Below, piece by piece: positions 1 through 5,889 of a stretch of DNA of 9,550 nt; the stretch's first letter is position 1; each line of letters starts with the position of its first letter. Source of the stretch: Gallionella sp. (lineage in GTDB: Bacteria; Pseudomonadota; Gammaproteobacteria; Burkholderiales; Gallionellaceae). Under the pieces are notes generated by a model. It saw only the letters and a list, made by a program, of their open reading frames with translations, ran no database searches and was not told the DNA's origin. The DNA is taken from NCBI GenBank assembly GCA_004298605.1, contig SCPW01000260.1:1-9550 (forward strand). Direction: 5' to 3'. Both the position numbers and the translations under genes were made by a program.

Positions 1-20
1 AAAAGCGGAGAGGTGAAGCA

Positions 21-1283
21 ATGGAACCCCATCTTCTGCAAGCCAACGGTATCGAAGCCTTGCCGCAGTTCCTCACCAGCCTCGCCATCGGTTTGCTGAT
101 CGGCCTGGAACGTGAGCGCAACCCGTCGGCCAAGGCCGGTTTGCGCACCTTTGCTCTGGTCGCCGTGTTCGGCACGCTGGCCGCGCTGCTCTCCGCAAAA
201 CTCGGTTCGCCCTGGCTGCTGATCGCGGGCCTGCTGGCCGTGGCCGGCATGATTATCGCCGCATACCTCAACACCCCCAACAGTGAAAACGATCCCGGTA
301 CGACCACCGTCATCGCCCTGTTGCTGTGTTATGGGCTGGGCGCGATGATCTGGTATGGCCTCGCCAAGCTGGCCGTGATGCTCGCCATAGGGACTACCGC
401 CCTGCTCTATTTCAAACCCGAGTTGCGCGGGCTGTCACAGAAGCTCACGCGCCGCGATCTGGTCGCCGTGCTGCAATTTTGCGTGCTGACTTTTATCGTG
501 CTACCGATCCTGCCGAATCAGGATTACGGCCCCTACCATGCCTTCAACCCGCATCAGGCTTGGTTGATGGTGGTGCTGATCTCCGGCGTCAGCCTGGCGG
601 GGTATACCGCACTGCATCTGGTGGGAACCCGCTATGGCGCGCCGTTGCTGGGTTTTCTCGGCGGCCTCGTTTCCAGCACCGCGACCACGCTGATCTATGC
701 GAAGCACGGCAAGAGCAATCAAGCCATGTCCTGCCTTGCCGCCTCGGTGATTGTCATTGCCGGCATGGTGGTGTTATTGCGCCTGCTGGTGGTCAGTTCC
801 GTGGTCGCTTTTGGTGCGTTGCCCGGCCTGTTCCCGGTACTCGCGGGCGGTTTTCTGTTCGGTTTGATGGTCGCGCTGTACAACTGGCGCAAAATGGATA
901 AGGCAACCGAACTTTACATCCCGGAAACGTCCAATCCAGCCGAGCTGCATGCCGCCATCGGTTTTGGCCTGCTGTACGTGATCGTGTTGCTGGGTTCGGC
1001 ATGGATGGCGGATATTGCCGGCAACCGGGGCTTGTATGCCGTGGCACTGGTGTCGGGGCTGACCGATGTGGATGCCATCACGCTGTCCAGCCTGCGCCTG
1101 TTCAACCTCGGCCAATTGAGCGAACAGCAAACCGTCACGGCGATTGCGCTCGCCTTCATTTCCAACCTCGCCTTCAAATTCGGCATGGTGATTTTCATCG
1201 GCGGCCGACATCTCGCCAGACAAGTTGCCAGCGGCTTCGCGGCGATGATCTGCGGCGTGCTGCTAGGCTTGTTCGCGCTATAA
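21..1283 (+). CDS. MgtC/SapB-DUF4010 family integral membrane protein
   Basis: This encodes a 420-residue, very hydrophobic protein of the cytoplasmic membrane with roughly ten or more predicted membrane segments. The N-terminal part (about residues 15-140) has the MgtC/SapB-like pattern: a first helix followed by [10 protein letters not shown], then the [13 protein letters not shown] segment. The C-terminal half (about 180-410) resembles DUF4010, with the conserved-looking [18 protein letters not shown] and [16 protein letters not shown] stretches. The biochemical role of this two-domain family is not established. MgtC itself is linked to magnesium limitation and virulence in enterobacteria, but transfer of that role here would be inference. 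The start is supported by a good Shine-Dalgarno sequence (GGAGAGG, positions 7-13) seven bases before ATG. Upstream sequence is too short to show a promoter. prfB follows 36 nt downstream on the same strand, so co-transcription is possible. Confidence 0.85.
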   Translation: MEPHLLQANGIEALPQFLTSLAIGLLIGLERERNPSAKAGLRTFALVAVFGTLAALLSAKLGSPWLLIAGLLAVAGMIIAAYLNTPNSENDPGTTTVIALLLCYGLGAMIWYGLAKLAVMLAIGTTALLYFKPELRGLSQKLTRRDLVAVLQFCVLTFIVLPILPNQDYGPYHAFNPHQAWLMVVLISGVSLAGYTALHLVGTRYGAPLLGFLGGLVSSTATTLIYAKHGKSNQAMSCLAASVIVIAGMVVLLRLLVVSSVVAFGALPGLFPVLAGGFLFGLMVALYNWRKMDKATELYIPETSNPAELHAAIGFGLLYVIVLLGSAWMADIAGNRGLYAVALVSGLTDVDAITLSSLRLFNLGQLSEQQTVTAIALAFISNLAFKFGMVIFIGGRHLARQVASGFAAMICGVLLGLFAL

Positions 1284-1319
1284 TCGCGCCCTTTTCAGCA
1301 CGTGCAAATATAAAACATT

Positions 1320-2424
1320 ATGGAAGCCGAACAACTCAACGCCCTCTCCAACCAGTTGCAGGACTTGGCCTCACGCAGCGCGGAATTACGGAGGTATCTT
1401 TGACTTCGATACCAAGCAGGAACGCCTGACCGAAGTATCCGAACTCGCCGAAGACCCCGCCATCTGGCAGGACGCCAAGCGCGCCCAGGAGTTGGGGCGC
1501 GAGCGCAAAATGCTGGAAGGCGTCGTGTACGGCCTGACCAAAATCGGGCAAGACCTCAACGACGCAGCCGAGCTGTTTGACATGGCTCAGGCGGAAAACG
1601 ACGAGGAGAGCCTGCAAGGCATCGCCACCGACATTCAGGACATCGAGAAGCGCGTCGCGGCGATGGAATTTCGCCGCATGTTCGCCCACCCGATGGACCC
1701 GAACAACTGCTTCCTCGACATCCAGTCCGGCTCGGGCGGCACCGAAGCGCAGGACTGGGCGTCCATGCTGCTGCGCATGTATCTGCGCTACTGCGAACGC
1801 AAGGGCTTCCAGGTCGAAGTGCTGGAACAATCCGACGGCGAAGTCGCGGGCATCAAAGGCGCGACCATCAAAATATCCGGCGACTACGCCTACGGCCACC
1901 TGCGCACCGAAACCGGCGTACACCGGCTGGTGCGCAAATCGCCGTTCGACTCCGGCAACCGCCGCCACACCTCGTTCTCCAGCGTGTTCGTCTACCCCGA
2001 AGTGGACGAATCCATCGAAGTCGAAATCAACCCCGCCGACCTGCGCGTGGACACCTACCGCGCTTCCGGCGCGGGCGGGCAGCACATCAACAAAACCGAC
2101 TCCGCGGTGCGCATCACCCACCTGCCGACCAACATCGTCGTGCAATGCCAGAGCGACCGCTCGCAACACCGCAACCGCGCCGAAGCGATGGCGATGCTGA
2201 AATCGCGCCTGTACGAAGAAGAGCTGCGCAAACGCAACGCCGAAAAACAGGCGATGGAAGACGGCAAAACCGACATCGGCTGGGGGCACCAGATCCGCTC
2301 GTATGTGCTCGACCAATCGCGCATCAAGGATTTGCGCACCAATTACGAAGTCGGCAATACCCAGGCCGTGCTGGATGGGGATTTGGACGATTTCATCAGT
2401 GCGAGTTTGAAGCAAGGCGTGTAA
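1320..2424 (+). CDS. prfB: Peptide chain release factor 2, expressed by +1 programmed frameshift
   Basis: RF2 recognises UGA and UAA in the ribosomal A site and triggers release of the finished protein. The reading frame opens at ATG 1320 and runs 27 codons to an in-frame TGA at 1401-1403. Skipping one base (1401) enters the second frame at 1402, which continues to TAA 2422-2424. The joined protein has 367 residues, against 365 in E. coli. The stop-recognition tripeptide SPF is at about 207-209 and the catalytic GGQ at about 252-254. The residue corresponding to E. coli 246 is Ala, the common state, rather than the Thr of E. coli K-12. The N-terminal [16 protein letters not shown] is typical of the helical domain. 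No convincing Shine-Dalgarno precedes ATG 1320. A TATAAT at 1279-1284 overlapping the upstream stop could be a -10 box, but it lacks a clear -35. The lysS gene that often follows prfB is absent; an IS remnant lies there instead. Confidence 0.96.
1389..1404 (+). promoter_or_regulatory. RF2 programmed +1 frameshift site
   Basis: The sequence CGG AGG TAT CTT TGA C matches the conserved prfB recoding signal. It has an internal Shine-Dalgarno-like GGAGG (1390-1394), a three-base spacer TAT, the slippery CTT codon (1398-1400), the UGA stop (1401-1403) and the following C. When RF2 is scarce, slow termination at UGA lets the peptidyl-tRNA slip from CUU to UUU, and translation continues with GAC as codon 28. 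This makes RF2 synthesis autoregulated. The spacing of the internal Shine-Dalgarno to CTT equals that of E. coli. The downstream peptide DFDTKQERL continues the family sequence, so the shift is real and not a sequencing error. Confidence 0.96.
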
Positions 2425-2428
2425 ACCT

Positions 2429-2725
2429 GTTGGTGATGTAACGAGAATCGCGGGGATCGTTAATGGCCGCAGCCAGGCGATCAATCAGGCCGATGCGGCG
2501 ATCCACGGCGGCAAGCACCAAGGCTCCCAAGTCGGAGGATATTTCCCCGCCGTCGAAATTGGCGCGAGTCGTGTATCCCGCAGCGGGAGGAAATCGGAGT
2601 TGTTCTGGGGTAAAATCGGCAGCAGGGCGGGCGCATGTAGGCATTTTTTACGAGTCGGAGTCTGTACAACTCCAGTTATATCAAATGCTTGCAGTGTTAT
2701 TCGCCCTATTTATGCAAAATTCAGG
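2429..2725 (-). mobile_element. Remnant of the 5' end of an IS1380-type insertion sequence
   Basis: This accounts for most of the 332-nt gap between prfB and the glycosylase gene. It holds the truncated transposase start plus about 80 bp of AT-richer sequence upstream of it, which contrasts with the GC-rich neighbours. Read on the minus strand, a plausible outer end begins near 2725 with CCTGAATTTTGCATAAAT. I cannot confirm this as the terminal inverted repeat because the opposite end of the element is missing. The inner border lies near 2430, only about six bases from the prfB stop. No second inverted repeat or target duplication is visible. I see nothing else in the remainder, 2726-2756. 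Confidence 0.6.
2432..2644 (-). pseudogene. Truncated IS1380-family transposase (N-terminal ~71 residues)
   Basis: The minus-strand frame starting at ATG 2644 encodes a fragment with the recognisable IS1380-family N-terminus: FDGGEISSDLGALVLAAVDR followed by RIGLIDRLAAAINDPRDSRYIT. Full-length members have more than 400 residues with a DDE catalytic core, all of which is missing here. After residue T71 the frame runs antisense through the end of prfB for 11 more codons ([11 protein letters not shown]) to a stop at 2396. That tail is not transposase sequence, so the gene was cut at about 2430. It should be inactive. Family assignment rests on recognising the FDGG...SSDLGALLL...DRRLGL pattern. 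Confidence 0.75.
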
Positions 2726-2756
2726 CTAAATGCGCTTGTCGCCGATTTCATGCGGG

Positions 2757-3473
2757 CTATCCGCCTGCCATGGTTTTCGCCGCCAGACACAAATCCTGCC
2801 AGGCCTTGGCCTTCTCCATCGGACTGCGCAGCAAATAGGCGGGGTGATAGGTGACGATCAGCGGAATACCGCGGTAATCGTGCAATGTGCCGCGCAACGA
2901 GCCTATCGTGGCATCTTTGCCGAGCAGCGCAACCGCTGCGGTCTTGCCCAGCGCGATGACGAGCTTGGGCTTTATCAATTCGATCTGCCGTTGCAGATAT
3001 GGCAGGCACTGCGCGATTTCATCCGCCGTCGGCGTGCGGTTGTCGGGCGGGCGGCATTTGACGATGTTGGCGATGTATACGTTGTTGCCGCGTTTGAGCT
3101 TGATCGCCAGCAGCATGTTGTCGAGCAGCTTGCCCGCCTGCCCGACGAACGGCTCGCCCCGCGCGTCTTCATCCGCCCCCGGCCCTTCGCCGACAAACAA
3201 CCAGTCGGCCCGCTCATCGCCCACGCCGAATACCGTCTGCGTGCATCCGGCGCGCAGCCTGCAGGCGGTGCAATCGCGCACCTGCTGCTTGAGCTCCGGC
3301 CAACCGGGTTTACCAGCTTGGGGTGCGGGCGCAACGGCAGCATCCGGAGCAACCGCTTCAACCTCTGCCGCGACCGGCGCATGCTGTCCCGCCATAACGG
3401 GCGCAGGCTGATTCCGCCGCACCCATCGCGGATACAGATTCAGTTCGCGCAACACCGCTTCGCTTCTATCCAT
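2757..3473 (-). CDS. Family 4 uracil-DNA glycosylase (4Fe-4S)
   Basis: This enzyme removes uracil from DNA as the first step of base-excision repair. It has 238 residues from ATG 3473. Four cysteines at about 68, 71, 140 and 156 have the C-x2-C...C-x15-C spacing of the family 4 iron-sulphur cluster. The uracil-binding and catalytic motif [20 protein letters not shown] is at about 95-114, and the second active-site motif HPAYLLR at about 210-216. Residues 22-57 form a Pro/Ala-rich, probably flexible linker between a short N-terminal segment and the catalytic domain. It is the last gene of the minus-strand operon and overlaps the end of rimI, which suggests translational coupling. An in-frame GTG at 3482 is an alternative start three codons upstream; neither has a clear ribosome binding site. 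The product is often annotated as a phage SPO1 DNA polymerase-related protein. No terminator is evident after the TAG stop. Confidence 0.92.
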   Translation of the reverse strand: MDRSEAVLRELNLYPRWVRRNQPAPVMAGQHAPVAAEVEAVAPDAAVAPAPQAGKPGWPELKQQVRDCTACRLRAGCTQTVFGVGDERADWLFVGEGPGADEDARGEPFVGQAGKLLDNMLLAIKLKRGNNVYIANIVKCRPPDNRTPTADEIAQCLPYLQRQIELIKPKLVIALGKTAAVALLGKDATIGSLRGTLHDYRGIPLIVTYHPAYLLRSPMEKAKAWQDLCLAAKTMAGG

Positions 3474-3942
3474 TTGGCTCACCCATCAACTCGCACGCCA
3501 TCGTAACGGCATCCTCGCCGCCACCCGTGTTCCGGTAATAACCGCGCCGCACCCCGATTTCGCCGAAGCCCGCGCTGCGGTACAAGGCAATCGCGGCGGT
3601 GTTGGACGGGCGCACTTCGAGAAACACGCGCCGCATATTTTTCTTGCGTGCTGCCTCCAATATTTCGTTCAATATCGCGCGCCCCACCCCTTTGCGCTGC
3701 CAGGTTGCCGCCACGCCGATGTTGAGCAATTCGGCTTCATCCACTACTGGCATCAATATCGCGTAGCCGCGAATCTCGCCCGCCTCTTCCGGGTGCCCGG
3801 GCATTATTTCTCCGGCATCTACGCGACACACATAGCCGCAGTTCAGCGCATCAATGAAATTGCCGCGCGTCCACGGGTAGGCCTGCACCGCCAGCTCGAT
3901 GGCCAGCACTGCGTCCACATCGGCCAGCACCATCGCGCGCAT
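3466..3942 (-). CDS. rimI: RimI-type ribosomal protein S18 alanine N-acetyltransferase
   Basis: This is a GNAT-fold acetyltransferase of 158 residues (E. coli RimI has 148), predicted to acetylate the N-terminal alanine of ribosomal protein S18 using acetyl-CoA. The acetyl-CoA binding segment reads LLNIGVAATWQRKGVGRAIL, containing the Q/R-x-x-G-x-G loop. The RimI C-terminal signature LEVRPSNTAAIALYRSAGF is followed by RRGYYRNTGGGEDAVTM, which includes the tyrosine pair and the ED-A-xx-M ending. The start at 3942 is chosen because its ATG overlaps the TGA of tsaB by one base (TGATG), and the family sequence begins about there. A longer frame from 4026 has no family resemblance in its extra 28 residues. 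The tsaB-rimI pair is a common bacterial arrangement. Acetylation of S18 specifically is inferred from family and context. Confidence 0.92.
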   Translation of the reverse strand: MRAMVLADVDAVLAIELAVQAYPWTRGNFIDALNCGYVCRVDAGEIMPGHPEEAGEIRGYAILMPVVDEAELLNIGVAATWQRKGVGRAILNEILEAARKKNMRRVFLEVRPSNTAAIALYRSAGFGEIGVRRGYYRNTGGGEDAVTMACELMGEPNG

Positions 3943-4622
3943 CAGCGCCGTTCTCTTTCGCTGGTTTTCAATGCCACTTTGTCGCGCAGGTACAACGGCA
4001 AGGCTTTTGCCGCATCGGCGCCGCACCCCCGCATGAATTGCGCCGCACCGAGCACGGCAACTGCGGCGGCCTGCGGCACGGCAGCGCCATCCGTGCCCCG
4101 CAATTGCCCGGCGTACCTTTCGCCCAATGTTCCTCCATGCGCGGCAAAGCCGCTACCTGCGCCGAACCAGCCGCCGCCCGGCACCGCTGGCGCATCTTCC
4201 GGCTTGCACAGGCGCGGCTCGCTCACCGTCACCCAGACACCATTCTGTTTTTCGTAGGCGGCATGATAAATCTCGCCCATGCGCGCATCCAGCGCGGCGA
4301 TCACGCGCAGCTTGCCGGAGGCTTCCGCCAGAGCTTCCAGCGTACACACGCCGATTACCGGAAGGTCCGCGCCGAATGCCAGCCCCTGCACCGCCCCGCA
4401 GGCGATACGCACGCCGGTAAACGAGCCCGGCCCCATGCCGAACGCGATGCCATCGAACTGGGCGAGTTTTACGCCAGTTTCTTCAAGCAGTGCATCCAGC
4501 ATCCCCATCAACACTTCGGAATGTTTTTGCCCGGCCAGGTCGCAACGCCCGGCAACTGCGCCATCCTGCCACAGCGCGACCGAACAATATTCGGTGGAGG
4601 TTTCTAAAGCCAATACACGCAT
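3942..4622 (-). CDS. tsaB: tRNA t6A37 biosynthesis protein TsaB
   Basis: TsaB is an inactive-kinase-fold partner of TsaD. Together with TsaE it forms the complex that transfers the threonylcarbamoyl group from TsaC-made threonylcarbamoyl-AMP to A37 of ANN-decoding tRNAs in the cytoplasm. The 226-residue protein (E. coli: 231) starts [18 protein letters not shown], the ASKHA-type first phosphate loop. It carries the hallmark GMGPGSFTGVRIACGAVQGL at about 68-87, then PVIGVCTLEALAE and DARMGEIYHAAYE. Its ATG overlaps the ispF TGA by one base, and its own TGA overlaps the rimI ATG by one base, so translation of the three genes is probably coupled. The C-terminal third is less conserved, as usual for the family. 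The older name is YeaZ. Confidence 0.94.
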   Translation of the reverse strand: MRVLALETSTEYCSVALWQDGAVAGRCDLAGQKHSEVLMGMLDALLEETGVKLAQFDGIAFGMGPGSFTGVRIACGAVQGLAFGADLPVIGVCTLEALAEASGKLRVIAALDARMGEIYHAAYEKQNGVWVTVSEPRLCKPEDAPAVPGGGWFGAGSGFAAHGGTLGERYAGQLRGTDGAAVPQAAAVAVLGAAQFMRGCGADAAKALPLYLRDKVALKTSERERR

Positions 4623-5098
4623 CAGTTATCCGCCAGCAGCAATACCACCGCCTGCGCCGCGATCCCTTCGCCGCGCCCGGTATAACCAAGCTGCTCGGTG
4701 GTGGTCGCCTTCACGTTGACGGCGCTTTTTTCCACCCGCAGGTCGGCGGCGATATGCGCCACCATCTGCGGGATATGCGGCGCCATTTTCGGCGCTTGCG
4801 CGATGATGGCCGCGTCCACATTGCCGATGCGGTATCCCTGCTCGCGCACCATATGCATCACTTCGCGCAGCAGAATGCGGCTGTCGATATTCTTGAACTT
4901 CGCATCGGTGTCGGCGAAGTGCCGCCCGATGTCGCCCAGCGCCACAGCTCCCAGCAGCGCGTCGCAAATCGCATGCAGCAGCACGTCCGCATCGGAATGG
5001 CCGAGCAGCCCCTTGCCGTAAGGGATTTCTACACCGCCGATGATGAGCTTGCGCCCTTCTACCAGTTGGTGAACGTCAAAGCCTTGTCCGATTCTCAT
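4622..5098 (-). CDS. ispF: 2-C-methyl-D-erythritol 2,4-cyclodiphosphate synthase
   Basis: IspF closes 4-diphosphocytidyl-2-C-methyl-D-erythritol 2-phosphate into MEcPP with release of CMP, the fifth step of the MEP isoprenoid pathway. It works as a trimer with a metal ion in each active site. The protein has 158 residues (E. coli: 159). The metal ligands D8, H10 and H42 are present at the E. coli positions within GQGFDVHQL and [19 protein letters not shown]. The C-terminal signature [20 protein letters not shown] is intact. The start codon overlaps the ispD stop by four bases (ATGA), with a purine-rich GGGGAA about eight bases upstream inside ispD. The enzyme acts two steps after IspD, and the ispDF pairing is widespread. 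Confidence 0.97.
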   Translation of the reverse strand: MRIGQGFDVHQLVEGRKLIIGGVEIPYGKGLLGHSDADVLLHAICDALLGAVALGDIGRHFADTDAKFKNIDSRILLREVMHMVREQGYRIGNVDAAIIAQAPKMAPHIPQMVAHIAADLRVEKSAVNVKATTTEQLGYTGRGEGIAAQAVVLLLADN

Positions 5099-5784
5099 GT
5101 TCGGTTTCCCCGTTGGTTCAGCAACAGCTCCGCCAGCAGCAAATCCTGCGGATACGTCACCTTGAAATTGGTCGACTCGCTCAAAACCAGTTTAGGCCGC
5201 AGGCCCAATGCCTCGACCGCCGATGCTTCGTCCGTGACGCTGCCGCACTGCTGCAATGCCTGCGCCAGCAACCCGGCGCGGAACATCTGCGGCGTCTGCG
5301 CCTGCCACAACTGCTCGCGGTTTTCGGTGCGCAACACGCGACCTCCACTATCGGCACGCTTCAAGGTATCTGCCACCGGCACGGCAAGAATGCCGCCCAC
5401 CGCGTCGCCGCGCAATTCCGCAATAAGCTTGGACAGATGTGCCTGGGTCAGGCAGGGGCGCGCCGCATCATGAACCAGCACCCAATCGTCCGGCTCCAGC
5501 TCGGAGGCGATCAGGCCGTTCATCACGCTCTCCGCGCGCTCAGCCCCGCCGCAATACAGCGGCTGCAACTTGTCGCCGAAACGCGACCAATCGTAAGTGT
5601 GGAACAGGGTATCGTCTGGAGCCAGCACCACAAACACCGTGGCAATTTCCAGACAGGCGCACAGCGTATTCAGCGCGTGGAAAATCATCGGCTGCCCGGA
5701 CAGCGGCAGATATTGTTTGGGCAACTCGTGCCCCATGCGCGCGCCAAAACCGGCGGCGGGAACTAAAGCGTGGAATTCGGACAT
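5095..5784 (-). CDS. ispD: 2-C-methyl-D-erythritol 4-phosphate cytidylyltransferase
   Basis: IspD couples CTP to 2-C-methyl-D-erythritol 4-phosphate, giving CDP-methylerythritol in the MEP pathway. The 229-residue protein (E. coli: 236) begins [18 protein letters not shown]. It contains the CTP-binding loop [18 protein letters not shown] with the expected Arg16 and Lys23, then [39 protein letters not shown] and [17 protein letters not shown] 5784 is preferred over the longer frame from GTG 5847. The extra 21 residues do not look like IspD and would run through the intergenic repeats. No Shine-Dalgarno sequence precedes ATG 5784. It is the first gene of the ispD-ispF-tsaB-rimI-glycosylase operon and is divergent from mfd. 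Its promoter must lie in the 105-nt gap or further upstream. Confidence 0.95.
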   Translation of the reverse strand: MSEFHALVPAAGFGARMGHELPKQYLPLSGQPMIFHALNTLCACLEIATVFVVLAPDDTLFHTYDWSRFGDKLQPLYCGGAERAESVMNGLIASELEPDDWVLVHDAARPCLTQAHLSKLIAELRGDAVGGILAVPVADTLKRADSGGRVLRTENREQLWQAQTPQMFRAGLLAQALQQCGSVTDEASAVEALGLRPKLVLSESTNFKVTYPQDLLLAELLLNQRGNRT

Positions 5785-5798
5785 GCGCGAATTGTAAT

Positions 5799-5846
5799 GT
5801 AAAACGGCGGTGTGCCGTTTCGGTAAAACGACAGCCTGCCGTTTCA
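5799..5846. repeat. Tandem 24-bp repeat with internal palindromes (possible operator)
   Basis: Two adjacent 24-bp units (5799-5822 and 5823-5846) match at 19 of 24 positions. Each begins GTAAAACG and ends TGCCGTTTC. Within each unit the ends are inverted: AAACGGC (5802-5808) against GCCGTTT (5814-5820) in the first, and AAACGACAG (5826-5834) against CTGCCGTTT (5836-5844) with one mismatch in the second. Half-sites therefore begin every 12 bp (5802, 5814, 5826, 5838) in alternating orientation. The block fills the divergent ispD-mfd region and covers where the mfd -35 would be. This fits binding of a dimeric regulator. The regulator is unknown and the role is inferred. Confidence 0.55.
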
Positions 5847-5848
5847 CT

Positions 5849-5854
5849 TATAAT
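5849..5854 (+). promoter_or_regulatory. Putative -10 box of the mfd promoter
   Basis: A perfect TATAAT lies 36 nt before the mfd start codon. Transcription would begin near 5861, giving a leader of about 30 nt. No hexamer resembling TTGACA is found 16-18 bp upstream; that stretch is occupied by the second 24-bp repeat unit, so activation through the repeat is conceivable. The leader (5861-5889) has no strong Shine-Dalgarno sequence. Confidence 0.5.
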
Positions 5855-5889
5855 GCGCCACCTTATTTGTTTCAACCAAGCTGCTTCTC

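Noticed and set aside
1320..1403. prfB as a pseudogene or sequencing error because of the in-frame TGA
   Set aside because: The context is the exact RF2 recoding motif, and the downstream frame carries intact SPF and GGQ motifs.
1336..2484. A 382-codon open frame on the minus strand opposite prfB
   Set aside because: It is antisense to a clearly conserved gene, its protein is His/Val/Ala-rich low-complexity sequence with no recognisable family, and such long antisense frames are expected in GC-rich coding DNA.
3940..4026. A longer RimI starting at 4026
   Set aside because: The additional 28 residues lie within tsaB, lack resemblance to RimI, and the TGATG junction at 3940-3944 gives a more natural start.
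4490..5473. A 327-codon plus-strand open frame across tsaB, ispF and ispD
   Set aside because: It opposes three well-conserved genes and has no recognisable domain or start signal.
5799..5846. The intergenic hairpins as a terminator or attenuator for ispD
   Set aside because: The first stem is short (7 bp) and is followed by only four T residues on the minus strand. No leader peptide is visible.
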